A DNA stretch of 64,000 bases from Lachnospiraceae bacterium 28-4 (GCA_000403275.2 KE159599.1:310001-374000), one strand, 5' to 3'; numbered from the stretch's first letter, positions 7,799-16,474 are shown. A program made the numbers and translations. Notes: generated from the sequence alone by a model not told the origin.

Positions 7799-8962
7799 CT
7801 AACGGGAAAATAGTTTTTTCAGGTTATCTTCCGCCAGTTTGGAACCGATCACGCAGATCCTGCCTGTCACGTCCGGCCGCCCTTCCCGGATATCACACTC
7901 GCCCGGCACATAATCGAAATAAACCCATGTCCCGTTGCCGGCAGAAACCATCCCTTTTGCACGGAGTACCAAACCGTATTCGTCCTCATGTTCCAGTTCC
8001 GCCAGCAGTCTGCCGATCTCCTCTGCCGTATAAGCCGCCGGTGTCTCCATACCCCAGCTCATGAATACCTCATCCGCGTGATGTCCATGATGGTGATGGC
8101 CGTCTTGATGATGGTGGTGGTCATGGCAGCATTCTTCATGATGATCGTCATGGTCATGCATGTGGTCGTGGCAGCATTCTTCATGATGATGATCGTCATG
8201 GTCATGCACGTGGCCGTGGCAGCATTCCCCCTCATGATGGCCGTGGTTGCCATGGTCATCATGGTCATGACAACCGCAGGTACAGTCCGGCCCATGATCA
8301 TGATGATGGCAGTCTTCCTGTTCATGCTTTCTGCGGACTTCCTCCATCAATTCCGCTTCCAGATCCTTCGCCCCTTCGATCGTCTCCAGAATATCCTTTC
8401 CATCCAGTTCTTCCCAGGGGGTGGTAACAATCGTTGCCCTGGGGTTATGCTCCCTGATCATTTCCACACAGACAGCGAGTTTTTCCGGGCTGATCTTTCC
8501 TGTTCTGCTTAGGATCACCGTCCCCGCATGTTCGATCTGATTGATAAAAAACTCCCCGAAATTTTTCATATACATTTTGCATTTCGCAGCATCCACTACC
8601 GCTACCGCACTGTTAAGCCTTACTTCCGTCTCCGATACCACATCCTGAACCGCCTTCATTACATCCGAAAGCTTTCCTACCCCCGAAGGCTCGATCAATA
8701 TTCTTTCCGGTTCATAAGTATCCAGCACTTCTTTCAGAGACGCTCCGAAATCCCCTACCAGCGAACAACAGATACAGCCGGAATTCATTTCCTTGATTTC
8801 GATACCCGCCTCCTTCAAAAATCCTCCGTCAATGCCAATTTCCCCAAATTCATTTTCTATCAGCACTACTTTTGTATCAGCGAAAGCCTCTTTTAACAGC
8901 TTCTTTATCAATGTTGTCTTTCCAGCCCCTAAAAAGCCGGATACGATATCAATTTTTGCCAT
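7799..8962 (-). CDS. CobW/ZNG1-type GTPase with long His/Cys-rich metal-binding segment
   Basis: 387 residues. The Walker A motif GFLGAGKTT is at 9-17, and the COG0523 metal motif CICC at 63-66. Residues about 212-296 are an insertion with repeated CCHDH and HDHDDHH units, dozens of His and many Cys, placed just before the C-terminal domain (AYTAEEIGRLLAELEHE...WVYFDYVPGECDI). Such proteins are GTP-driven metallochaperones, mostly for zinc, and the His segment probably stores or senses metal. A good promoter lies at 9002-9030. No Zur-like dyad was recognised. It leads an operon with the second GTPase at 6845-7780. Confidence 0.93.
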   Translation of the reverse strand: MAKIDIVSGFLGAGKTTLIKKLLKEAFADTKVVLIENEFGEIGIDGGFLKEAGIEIKEMNSGCICCSLVGDFGASLKEVLDTYEPERILIEPSGVGKLSDVMKAVQDVVSETEVRLNSAVAVVDAAKCKMYMKNFGEFFINQIEHAGTVILSRTGKISPEKLAVCVEMIREHNPRATIVTTPWEELDGKDILETIEGAKDLEAELMEEVRRKHEQEDCHHHDHGPDCTCGCHDHDDHGNHGHHEGECCHGHVHDHDDHHHEECCHDHMHDHDDHHEECCHDHHHHQDGHHHHGHHADEVFMSWGMETPAAYTAEEIGRLLAELEHEDEYGLVLRAKGMVSAGNGTWVYFDYVPGECDIREGRPDVTGRICVIGSKLAEDNLKKLFSR

Positions 8963-9001
8963 TGCTCTGTCCGCTCCTTTCCAAACTCTTTGCTCCTATG
9001 T

Positions 9002-9030
9002 ATTTTGCGCTTGTTTTCCATTAATGTCAA
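9002..9030 (-). promoter_or_regulatory. sigma-A promoter of the GTPase pair
   Basis: On the minus strand TTGACA (9030-9025), 17-bp spacer, CAAAAT (9007-9002), about 40 bp before the start at 8962. Confidence 0.65.
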
Positions 9031-9106
9031 GACTTTGCGAAAACCAGCCGCGGAAATCAATCCAAACTCCCGACAATTAACGGAAGAAAACGATAAATAC
9101 CAGTGG

Positions 9107-9895
9107 CTAAAACAGGGGAATGGTATCTTCCAATTTCATATACCAGCTGTATCCTGTAAAAATCAAAGTTTTCTTTTCCTTATGAAAAATCGGCGCAAGA
9201 GACTTTTCAAACCATTTTTTCACTTCTTCCGACTCCCTGCCCCCTCCTTCGATCTTAGCATTTACATTGGACTGCAGCATCATAAACCGGACAAAGGAAC
9301 TGCTGTCAAATTCATACTCCATTTCATACCGCTCCTGCCCAAGCATGGAAAAACCATACTGTCTTACATCCTCCGCCGTCCATACATACTCGTTTCGGAA
9401 AGGCCGAGGAAATTCCTTCAAATAATCATCCCGCCACCATCCGGTATAGGCCGCATTCCCTTTCATTCGATCAGAAATACCGAAATCATAGATGAGTACA
9501 TAACCATTTTTGCACATAATTTTCCTGAGGTTCCGTAAAAAATCCTCCATCGCCACCCACTGTATCACACCAGCCGCCGACACAATATCATAGCCCCCAT
9601 CCGAAGCCGGAATTTCTTCCGCTTTACTTACGATAAAGTCGTATCCTTCTTCATCTCCGTACATTTCCCTGGCAGCTCTTATCATTTCATCTGAAATATC
9701 CGCTCCCGTTACATGATTGCAAATCATCTTCAAAGCTCTCGATGACAATCCGGCCCCGCACCCGGCATCCAGTCCCTTATCGAACCTCCGATCCGTCACT
9801 TTCCTTTGAAATCCCTCTATCACCTGTTTATGCAGAAAAGGCCTGTCTTTGTAGCCCTGTGCAATCCTTTGAAAGTTAAAATCATTCTGATCCAT
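9107..9895 (-). CDS. class I SAM-dependent methyltransferase
   Basis: 262 residues when started at ATG 9895, which has a GAGGGGG site 7 bp before it; an ATG five codons upstream lacks one. Motif I LDAGCGAGLSSRAL, the acidic GADISDEM after strand 2, and VSAAGVIQWVAMEDFLRNLRK identify a Rossmann methyltransferase of the methyltransferase-11/25 type. The C-terminal third is larger and aromatic. The substrate is unknown; biotin-synthesis BioC-like proteins and small-molecule methylases share this layout. It stands alone between the GTPase promoter and the ABC module. Confidence 0.85.
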   Translation of the reverse strand: MDQNDFNFQRIAQGYKDRPFLHKQVIEGFQRKVTDRRFDKGLDAGCGAGLSSRALKMICNHVTGADISDEMIRAAREMYGDEEGYDFIVSKAEEIPASDGGYDIVSAAGVIQWVAMEDFLRNLRKIMCKNGYVLIYDFGISDRMKGNAAYTGWWRDDYLKEFPRPFRNEYVWTAEDVRQYGFSMLGQERYEMEYEFDSSSFVRFMMLQSNVNAKIEGGGRESEEVKKWFEKSLAPIFHKEKKTLIFTGYSWYMKLEDTIPLF

Positions 9896-9975
9896 CTTCC
9901 GCCCCCTCATATCATCAGTTTTTCCACACTAACTAAAATGGTACAACATCAATTTGCTATTTTGCCACTGAGCTA

Positions 9976-10608
9976 TCAAACTATATCCCGATTTTGATAT
10001 ACCGCTACTGCAATTCGGTATGAGATGAAAAAACAAACACCAGAAATTACAAGAACGATATTAAAAGCCAACAGGATATTGTTTTTTACAGGAATAAAAA
10101 GATTTGTGAGAAGCACAAGCCCAACAATAATACCTGTCGATGCCATAAAAGACATCATAAAGACAATCTGGGATTTTTCCGGGTCAAACAAATAGGCACA
10201 TGGCAAGCTAATGCCGCCCGCCAGTAAAGTAGCACTCATACCGATAGCAGCATATAAGCACAAAGAATGAACTGTTATATCTGCTCCCGCTAACATAAGC
10301 ACAATACATGGAATAAGTGCTGTAATTAGACCGGCTACCGCAAGCAAGATATAAAAGATAAATTTCTCGCTGATAATCTGATTTCTTGATACGGGCATGG
10401 TAATCACATTTTTATTCCATTTTGAGCCTGCGTCACTTGTGATACTGATAAAAACCGCTGTGGTGGAAGCTACCGGGGCTAAAATCAGAAGCGCGCTTGT
10501 TTCCAGTAAAAAAGACAATCCAAAACCTAAAACACTTAAGCTGACGATAGTTACAAGGATATTGCTCTTTGCAATATAGAAGTCTTTTAGTAAAACGCCT
10601 TTCATCAT
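9976..10608 (-). CDS. ABC-2 type membrane subunit
   Basis: 210 residues with six predicted membrane helices (LVTIVSLSVLGFGLSFLL, LLILAPVASTTAVFISI, FYILLAVAGLITALIPCIVLML and others). The loop MPVSRNQIISEKF is typical of ABC-2 permeases in GntR-linked modules of the YtrA type. It overlaps the upstream ATPase gene by 4 bp, so translation is coupled. The three-gene module is visibly more A+T-rich than its flanks, which suggests it arrived as a unit. The substrate is unknown; such modules often respond to cell-wall-active compounds. Confidence 0.87.
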   Translation of the reverse strand: MMKGVLLKDFYIAKSNILVTIVSLSVLGFGLSFLLETSALLILAPVASTTAVFISITSDAGSKWNKNVITMPVSRNQIISEKFIFYILLAVAGLITALIPCIVLMLAGADITVHSLCLYAAIGMSATLLAGGISLPCAYLFDPEKSQIVFMMSFMASTGIIVGLVLLTNLFIPVKNNILLAFNIVLVISGVCFFISYRIAVAVYQNRDIV

Positions 10609-11462
10609 CTTTCCCCCTTTACATAGAGAAGCATAATTTCATCAATCGTAGCTGGTACAATCAATGCTTTCGGATATTTTTTCTGCATTTTATCCCGCTC
10701 AGAAACTAAAATCTGCCATTCGTAATCCATTTTTCTGTATGTGATAATATCCGATTTATCCAATGCGTCAAATTGTGCCGCTCCGCATTTTATCACGCCA
10801 TATTGTTCAATCAGTTCATCTTTCGGTTTGGAAAAAACAACTTTTCCCTCATGGATAAAAACAATGTAATCGGCAATTTTTTCTAAATCGCTGGTAATGT
10901 GGGAAGATACCAGTATGGAGTGTTCTTCGTCCTGCACAAAGTCCAAAAGCATATCCAGAATATCGTCCCGAATAACAGGGTCAAGCCCGCTGGTTGCTTC
11001 GTCCAAAATCAGCAGCTTAGAATGGTGTGAAAGGGCTACAGAAATAGCCAACTTCATTTTCATTCCCTTGGAAAGCTGTTTAATCTGCTTATCAAGGGGC
11101 AAAGAAAATTGTTTCAGCAGCCGAAAATAGGCTTGCTCGTCCCATGAGCCATAGATATTTTTCATTATCTGGTTGATTTTCTTGGGAGAAAGAATTTCCG
11201 GGTAGTTGCTTCCGTCAAATACTACTCCAGTCTGTTCTTTTGTTTCATTGTCCAGTTCATCTTTTCCAAATACCGAAACATAACCGTCTTCTTTTTGGAT
11301 AATCCCCAAAGCTGCATTTATTGTTGTGCTTTTCCCTGCGCCATTTTCTCCAATCAGTCCGACAATAGAACCACTTGGAACGCTAAAGGAAACATTGTCC
11401 AAAACAAAATCTTTATATGTTTTGGTAAGACCTGAAATAATCAAAGCATTGTTCATTGTCAA
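10605..11462 (-). CDS. ABC transporter ATP-binding protein (YtrB/BcrA-like)
   Basis: 285 residues. The Walker A GENGAGKSTT is at 38-47, signature LSKGMKMKLAIS (a weakened LSGGQ), Walker B LLILDEATSGLD, and the H-loop SSHI. The C-terminal 70 residues after the nucleotide domain (DALDKSDIITYRKMDYEWQILV) form the small accessory domain usual in this export group. It starts 4 bp inside the GntR gene and ends 4 bp inside the permease gene, so the three are one transcript controlled by the GntR protein. Confidence 0.93.
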   Translation of the reverse strand: MTMNNALIISGLTKTYKDFVLDNVSFSVPSGSIVGLIGENGAGKSTTINAALGIIQKEDGYVSVFGKDELDNETKEQTGVVFDGSNYPEILSPKKINQIMKNIYGSWDEQAYFRLLKQFSLPLDKQIKQLSKGMKMKLAISVALSHHSKLLILDEATSGLDPVIRDDILDMLLDFVQDEEHSILVSSHITSDLEKIADYIVFIHEGKVVFSKPKDELIEQYGVIKCGAAQFDALDKSDIITYRKMDYEWQILVSERDKMQKKYPKALIVPATIDEIMLLYVKGER

Positions 11463-11833
11463 TCCTCCTCATACAATAGTGTCAACAAATTGAGTAATTT
11501 ATTAAGTGGTATTCCACTTGTGCGGGCTATCTCAATAGCCTCATTAAATCGTTCCTCTATTTTTTTCTGCTGTTCTTCAAGATAAAAATCTTGATTTTGC
11601 ACTGATACATAGCAACCTTTTCCGGCTGTCGTTTCTATAAAACCGTCTGTTTGAAGAAGGTCGTATGCCTTTTGTACCGTCAAAACACTAATCTGCAATG
11701 ATTTTGCAAGAGAACGGATAGAGGGAAGCGCTTCTCCGGCTTTCAGTTCGCCATTCATAATCTGCGATTTAATTTGTGTTGAAATTTGCTCATACAGAGG
11801 GCGACTTGTTTTGTTGCTCACGACAATTTCCAA
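11459..11833 (-). CDS. GntR-family (YtrA subfamily) transcriptional regulator
   Basis: 124 residues starting at TTG 11833, after AAAGGCGGT. The winged helix (PLYEQISTQIKSQIMNGELKAGEALPSIRSLAKSLQISVLTVQKAYDLLQTDGFIETTAGKGCYV) fills residues 13-80. The short helical C terminus is characteristic of the YtrA group, which lacks a ligand domain and normally represses its own ABC transporter operon. The strong promoter at 11880-11908 is directly upstream. First gene of the module. Confidence 0.92.
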   Translation of the reverse strand: MEIVVSNKTSRPLYEQISTQIKSQIMNGELKAGEALPSIRSLAKSLQISVLTVQKAYDLLQTDGFIETTAGKGCYVSVQNQDFYLEEQQKKIEERFNEAIEIARTSGIPLNKLLNLLTLLYEED

Positions 11834-11879
11834 AGTCCCACCGCCTTTCTGTCTCTAACTGTATTGTTTATGCAAGCAC

Positions 11880-11908
11880 AGTATAATGCAGTACATAGCG
11901 GCTGTCAA
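11880..11908 (-). promoter_or_regulatory. promoter of the GntR-ABC operon
   Basis: TTGACA (11908-11903), 17-bp spacer, TATACT (11885-11880) on the minus strand. The downstream leader holds CAGTA repeats that could be the repressor site. Confidence 0.75.
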
Positions 11909-11924
11909 GAGAGGAATATAAAAA

Positions 11925-11954
11925 AGCAGGCAAACGATTTGTGTTTGTCCTGCT
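11925..11954 (-). terminator. terminator of the MerR-type gene
   Basis: AGCAGGCAAAC (11925-11935) pairs with GTTTG-CCTGCT (11943-11954, one bulged T); on the minus strand it is followed by TTTTTTAT. It separates the MerR gene from the GntR promoter. Confidence 0.8.
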
Positions 11955-12032
11955 CTTTACTGTTTATAAAATTCAGAATAGTGGGGCCGCTGTCTATCAA
12001 ATTCTTGTGTGTTACTTTACGGCACATGAGCA

Positions 12033-12761
12033 TTATCCGCCGCAATATATACGAATCGCTTCCCTTGCAAACTCAGCGGTACCGTCACCGCCAGCCCGGT
12101 CAATATTCTGTTTCATGCGTTCATCGGATACATACATCTCTCCGAGCCCGCTTAATATCTCATCGGTACAATGATAAAAATTCTCCGTAATAAAATCCTG
12201 CAACGCCTTTACCCTCTCCTGCACCTCCTCTTCTGAGGGCTGTCTGCCCCGGAACGCGCCGAGTTCTGCAAATAAGGTCCTCATCTCTTCCCTTGCTGCT
12301 TGGCAGTCCTCGCCGCCCTTTTCCTTTCTTCTCTCTTCAAATTCCTTATATGCATCGGCAGTCCCCCATCGTTCTCTGACTTCCTCCGCATACTGTTCCA
12401 CTTCCTCATTCCAAAACGCATCAAAATTCATCTTTTCCACTCCTTTTTCCTGAATCTCGCGGGCAAAAGCAATAAGCCCTCCGATATGTTCCCTTTGCAG
12501 TTCCAGCAATCGGATCTGTTGCGCAAGCGCCTCTTTCCGGTCAAAATCCGGGCTTTCCATAATCTTTTTAATTTCTTTCAATGGAAAACGCAGTTCGCGG
12601 AACATTAAAATGATCTGCAAACGCCCCAGAGCCGCGTCATCATAGAGCCGATATCCCGCTTCCGTCACCTCTGCCGGCTTTAAAAGACCGATTGCATCAT
12701 AGTGATGCAGGGTGCGGACGCTTACTCCTGTGAATCTGCTTACTTCATGCACTGTTTTCAT
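12033..12761 (-). CDS. MerR-family regulator with TipAS-type effector domain
   Basis: 242 residues from ATG 12761 (MKTVHEVSRFTGVSVRTLHHYDAIGLL). An upstream ATG at 12800 is in frame but lies in the -10 box of the promoter, so it cannot be transcribed as a start. Residues 1-70 are the winged helix, followed by a coiled-coil dimer helix (EIKKIMESPDFDRKEALAQQIRLLELQREHIGGLI). The C-terminal 110 residues (FWNEEVEQYAEEVRERWG...YHCTDEILSGLGEMYVSDERM) are the TipAS fold that binds thiopeptide-like drugs in relatives. It should activate its own 19-bp-spacer promoter. No drug-resistance gene lies beside it. Confidence 0.92.
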   Translation of the reverse strand: MKTVHEVSRFTGVSVRTLHHYDAIGLLKPAEVTEAGYRLYDDAALGRLQIILMFRELRFPLKEIKKIMESPDFDRKEALAQQIRLLELQREHIGGLIAFAREIQEKGVEKMNFDAFWNEEVEQYAEEVRERWGTADAYKEFEERRKEKGGEDCQAAREEMRTLFAELGAFRGRQPSEEEVQERVKALQDFITENFYHCTDEILSGLGEMYVSDERMKQNIDRAGGDGTAEFAREAIRIYCGG

Positions 12762-12798
12762 TTTTTTCAATTTCTTCTTGTTTCTCCTTTCTTTCGCC

Positions 12799-12829
12799 AT
12801 AATACACTATAACGCAACGTAAGAGTCAA
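12799..12829 (-). promoter_or_regulatory. MerR-type promoter with 19-bp spacer and dyad
   Basis: TTGACT (12829-12824) and TATTAT (12804-12799) are 19 bp apart. The spacer holds an imperfect dyad around ACG-TTG-CGT, the standard arrangement for DNA-twisting MerR activators. The -10 box overlaps an in-frame ATG, which rules that ATG out as the start. Confidence 0.85.
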
Positions 12830-12997
12830 TAGGATACAATCAAATTTTATAAAATATAGAAAAAGAACTTGAAAATTCCCATTCGACGATGTTATTCACA
12901 TGCCATTTGTGGTATGCTCTTTTTAGCAAACGGATTTCTTTATTTGGAAAGTATCCGTCATGCCATCAAAAACTCATGGCCGGAAAGGAACATTCTT

Positions 12998-14254
12998 ATG
13001 ATACCAAATACGATAAAACTTTATGATAACGATGCATACCAAACCAGTTTCAATGCCTCCGTCCTCTCCTGCGAACGGCGGGACAAACCGCTGAGCAAGC
13101 CCCAAAGCCAGCCAAATGACGGGGCAAAAGAGGACTGCGGAAAGCCTCTCTATGATATTATCCTGGATCAGACCCTGTTCTTTCCCGAAGAGGGCGGGCA
13201 AAATGCTGACGGCGGCACCTTAAATTCCCATCCCGTACTCGACGTACAAATCAAAGACGGGATCATCCGACATACAACGGATATTCCATTTTCCCCCGGA
13301 AGCCAGGTAGAAGGACAAATCCACTGGCAGCCCCGCTATTCCAATATGCAGCAGCATTCCGGGGAACACATTATATCAGGACTGGTTCACGCCCGTTTCG
13401 GTTATGATAACGTCGGTTTCCATCTCGGCATAAAAAATGTCACTCTTGATTTTAACGGCATTCTGACCCCGGAACAACTCGAACAGATCGAAAGCCTTGC
13501 CAACGAAGCAATCTGGAAAAATATTGATATTAGCGCCGCCTATCTTCCCAGTAAACAGCTGGATACTCTGGAATACCGGAGCAAAATAGCATTGGCCGGC
13601 CCGGTGCGCATCGTAACGATCCCTGGATACGATATTTGCGCCTGTTGTGCCCCCCATGTCAGGCAAACCGGTGAGATCGGCATCATCAAAATCACCGATG
13701 CCATCAAATACAAAGGCGGCATGCGCATCAGCATTCAATGCGGCGACCGCGCATTGGAAGATTACCGCATGAAGCAGCAACAGTTAAGCGCCGTCTCCGT
13801 CCTCCTATCCTCCAAACTGGAAACGTCTTCAGACGCTGTTGGCCGGCTGAAAGATGAAAATTTCGCGCTCAAAGGCCAGATCATGGCTCTACAGACTGTT
13901 TTGATGGAACAAAAAGCGAACGCCGTTCCGGCGGACGCCGCCAACCTGTTGCTTTTCGAACCCCAGATGGAATCCGGCGTACATAAAAAATATGTGAACC
14001 TTCTGACGGCAAAATGCCCCGGTATCTGCGCCGTCTTTGCCGGAAGCGATACGGAAGGCTACCGCTATATGATCGCCTCTTCCTGCCAGGATGTCCGTCC
14101 GCTCAATGATCGGCTGAAAAAAGAGCTTTCCGCCAAAGGCGGCGGCAGCAAAGAAATGGTACAAGGCTCCTGTTCTGCTTCCAGGGCGCAATTATATTCC
14201 CTGTTTGACGGCTGCAACATGTCTTTCTACCGCACGGATCAGTTTGTTCGATAG
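12998..14254 (+). CDS. alanyl-tRNA editing protein, long AlaX form with DHHA1-like end
   Basis: 418 residues from ATG 12998 (AAAGGAA 7 bp before; the frame is open further upstream but without family similarity). It hydrolyses Ser- or Gly-tRNA(Ala). FFPEEGGQ at 61-68, zinc ligands HSGEH at 120-124 and CCAPH at 216-220 are the editing-site motifs of AlaRS/AlaX. The C-terminal 120 residues include a helix pair and SAKGGGSKEMVQG, the GGG motif of DHHA1 domains, as in AlaX-L. Monocistronic, plus strand, followed by a group of small hairpins. Confidence 0.94.
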   Translation: MIPNTIKLYDNDAYQTSFNASVLSCERRDKPLSKPQSQPNDGAKEDCGKPLYDIILDQTLFFPEEGGQNADGGTLNSHPVLDVQIKDGIIRHTTDIPFSPGSQVEGQIHWQPRYSNMQQHSGEHIISGLVHARFGYDNVGFHLGIKNVTLDFNGILTPEQLEQIESLANEAIWKNIDISAAYLPSKQLDTLEYRSKIALAGPVRIVTIPGYDICACCAPHVRQTGEIGIIKITDAIKYKGGMRISIQCGDRALEDYRMKQQQLSAVSVLLSSKLETSSDAVGRLKDENFALKGQIMALQTVLMEQKANAVPADAANLLLFEPQMESGVHKKYVNLLTAKCPGICAVFAGSDTEGYRYMIASSCQDVRPLNDRLKKELSAKGGGSKEMVQGSCSASRAQLYSLFDGCNMSFYRTDQFVR

Positions 14255-14272
14255 GTACCGCAAGCTTATAGC

Positions 14273-14338
14273 CACGCGGGGCGTGTGCAGCAAAGCTGCT
14301 AATTTCCTTACGCATCCCTGCGCATCGCACCCCGGTGC
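14273..14338. repeat. cluster of three small G+C-rich hairpins
   Basis: CACGC-GCGTG (14273-14285), GCAGC-GCTGC (14287-14299) and GCACC-GGTGC (14327-14338) lie in a row between the AlaX gene and the next terminator. It resembles a REP-like palindromic unit; no ORF is present. Confidence 0.6.
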
Positions 14339-14344
14339 ATAAAA

Positions 14345-14374
14345 AAGAGGATTGCTTTATTCCGCAATCCTCTT
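14345..14374 (-). terminator. terminator containing the hemerythrin stop codon
   Basis: AAGAGGATTGC (14345-14355) pairs perfectly with GCAATCCTCTT (14364-14374). On the minus strand T6 follows. The stop codon of the hemerythrin gene is in the loop and its last codons form one arm. Confidence 0.85.
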
Positions 14375-14746
14375 ATCCGTTTCCATAATATGTTCTACCA
14401 GCCAGTCAGTCACGAACTTTAACAAATCCTTAATCGCTTCCTCCTGGTTCTCATCAATAACATCCAGATCCATCTCGCTCAGTTTGCGCCTGAAATTATC
14501 ATGCTGGACTTTTTGCGTAAACATCCGTTTATACTGAATGCTTTCCATATAAGCTTCCTCGTTGGAAAGATGCATTTCCGCATAATCCTTCAGCCGCTGA
14601 ACAAGCGCCGCTATATTATCGTATTTATCCGGCACAAACTCATTGATGCATAACTCATATATTTCATCCGCTATTTCAAACAACACCTTGTGTTCGTTAT
14701 CAATAGCCTCGATCCCCACCAGATATTCATCTTTTAATTCGTACAT
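14357..14746 (-). CDS. bacteriohemerythrin-like protein lacking one His ligand
   Basis: 129 residues, ATG 14746 behind AAAGGCGG. The four-helix fold and most di-iron ligands are present: His19 (IDNEHK), His59 and Glu63 (HLSNEE), His82 (QHDNF), His119 and Asp124 (EHIMETD). The position four residues before His82, normally the first His of HxxxH, is Gln78. Hemerythrins bind O2 reversibly or sense it; loss of a terminal His would change or weaken iron binding. Monocistronic with a terminator built into its 3' end. Confidence 0.9.
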   Translation of the reverse strand: MYELKDEYLVGIEAIDNEHKVLFEIADEIYELCINEFVPDKYDNIAALVQRLKDYAEMHLSNEEAYMESIQYKRMFTQKVQHDNFRRKLSEMDLDVIDENQEEAIKDLLKFVTDWLVEHIMETDKRIAE

Positions 14747-14848
14747 ATAAAACCGCCTTTCTTATCACTATGCTTATACATTTCTATCATAACACAGATG
14801 GCGCCAAAAATGAATATCTTATTTTACATGATTACTTGAATTGCCCCT

Positions 14849-16456
14849 CTACTCCACCCGTACTACCACATTATTTTCGATCTCCTTATCGCTTCCCGTT
14901 ATGACCTCCTCTTCCTTTGCCACCGCCCCGTTCTCCAGGGCCGCATAACTTTCGTTCATGTCCATGACTTTTACATACCGTATTTCCACATACCGCTCTC
15001 TTCCCAATATTCCTTCTCTTTCCCCTGCCAAAAAAATATAGTAGCGCTGCCCCATTCCTTCTTTATGCAAAGCTTCTATAGGAATGCAGCAATCGTAGCT
15101 TTCCGAAACTTCCCGTTTCATCAATGTGCCGCTCATGCCAAGGGTTCCTTTTCCCTCGGGCAGATAAACGACTGCCCGGTAAGAACCGGAAGCATCCTCC
15201 TCCAGATAATTGATCTCCAGTTCGTTTTTTCCCTCCGGGGTATCCAGCGTCACCGGATCTCCCTGGTTCACGTATTTTTTCTGCTCTCTGGCGATCAGCG
15301 TTTCAAACTGGTAAGGCACTTCTTTATCCGCACACACTATCGCCGCTCCGTCTACGGTTCTCTCCCCTACCGTCACATTTACTTTTGTCACCGTTCCGCT
15401 TCTGTCGCTGACTACCTTGCCGTCGGCCTTATAAATTTCCCGGTACTTTTCAATCTCCCTTTTCAGGCTTTCCAACTCCATCCGGGCAATCTCCAAAGCG
15501 CTGTCCGCCCGATCCGGCGTATTCGCGTCTTCCAGATTCCTGTCCGCATCGCGCAGACTGTCCGCATTGCCGGTCAACGCATCTTCTTTTCCATATCCGG
15601 CGCTCTGCACATTCTTCTGCAAAGCCTCCTTTTCGTTTTCCCAGGCTTTCTTTGCGCTGTCCTCCCCGGTAAAATCCGGTTGTTGTTTCGGATTGGCCTT
15701 ATAATTCTCATAATTGCTTTGGGAAGCCGCCAGCCGGTCTTTCGCCTCCTTTAACTCCGCTTCCGCTTTCTGTATCTCCGCTTCGTTTCCCTGCCCCTTC
15801 ATCTCCTCCAAATACTTTTCCTTTTCCGATACGCTGATCTGGTTGCCGGATACGGTAGCCTCCATCCGCTTTCCCTGTTCCAGCCAGTCATTGTATGCCG
15901 CATAAGCCTTTTGTTTCTCCTCTTCTGAGGTCACAGGCGGCCCCGACCGGTTAAAACTATCCAGCTTTCCTTCCGCCTGCCTCAACTCCTCCTCCGCCCG
16001 TTCCAGCGCTGTTCCCGCTTTATTTCCCGCCGTCTCCCGGTCTTCTTCGGCCCGCCGTATTCCCTTCTGTCGCTCCATCTCATCCAGCGCCCGGTTCTCT
16101 TTCAAATCCTCTATCTGATACTCCATTTTTGCCGCTTCCAGCTTCTTCGCCTCTATCAATTCCTCCAGATCTTCCTTGTCCAGCCAGAACAACTCGCTCC
16201 CCTCTTCCACCTCGTCGCCCACGCGCACGCATATTTTCCGCACACGCAGCCCCGGCATGGTATGCACTGCCATATCGCTCCCCTGCTTTACGATCCCGTC
16301 CGCTTCCACCACATGTTCTATCCGCTTCTTTTCCGCCAATACCGTTGTTACCCGGGGAAGCTGCGAAGCATATATACTTTTGGAAATCAGAGTACACATC
16401 CACATAACGGCTAAAAAAATCAAAAAACCAGCCGCTATTTTCTCTTTTCTCTTCAT
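14849..16456 (-). CDS. HlyD/RND-type membrane-fusion (adaptor) protein
   Basis: 535 residues. One N-terminal membrane anchor (IAAGFLIFLAVMWMCTLI), a first lipoyl-like half (GIVKQGSDMAVHTMPGLRVRKICVRVGDEVEEGSELFWLD), a very long Glu/Lys/Ala coiled coil (about residues 95-345), the second lipoyl half (DGKVVSDRSGTVTKVNVTVGERT) and beta-barrel segments. In Gram-positives such proteins bridge an ABC exporter to the wall. Here it follows a sugar-type permease pair by 18 bp and no export ATPase is nearby, an uncommon pairing. Probably the last gene of the operon beginning at 24088. Confidence 0.9.
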   Translation of the reverse strand: MKRKEKIAAGFLIFLAVMWMCTLISKSIYASQLPRVTTVLAEKKRIEHVVEADGIVKQGSDMAVHTMPGLRVRKICVRVGDEVEEGSELFWLDKEDLEELIEAKKLEAAKMEYQIEDLKENRALDEMERQKGIRRAEEDRETAGNKAGTALERAEEELRQAEGKLDSFNRSGPPVTSEEEKQKAYAAYNDWLEQGKRMEATVSGNQISVSEKEKYLEEMKGQGNEAEIQKAEAELKEAKDRLAASQSNYENYKANPKQQPDFTGEDSAKKAWENEKEALQKNVQSAGYGKEDALTGNADSLRDADRNLEDANTPDRADSALEIARMELESLKREIEKYREIYKADGKVVSDRSGTVTKVNVTVGERTVDGAAIVCADKEVPYQFETLIAREQKKYVNQGDPVTLDTPEGKNELEINYLEEDASGSYRAVVYLPEGKGTLGMSGTLMKREVSESYDCCIPIEALHKEGMGQRYYIFLAGEREGILGRERYVEIRYVKVMDMNESYAALENGAVAKEEEVITGSDKEIENNVVVRVE

Positions 16457-16474
16457 TTCTTTCCTTCTCCTTTT

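Noticed and set aside
7988-8512. Met/Val/Ala-rich frame on the plus strand
   Set aside because: Complement of the His-rich repeat of the GTPase; composition is a by-product of CAT/CAC codons.
9944-9990. tRNA-like D-arm text (TAGCTCAGTGG on the minus strand)
   Set aside because: No T-arm, anticodon stem or acceptor pairing; it overlaps the stop of the ABC-2 gene. At most a tRNA-fragment attachment scar.
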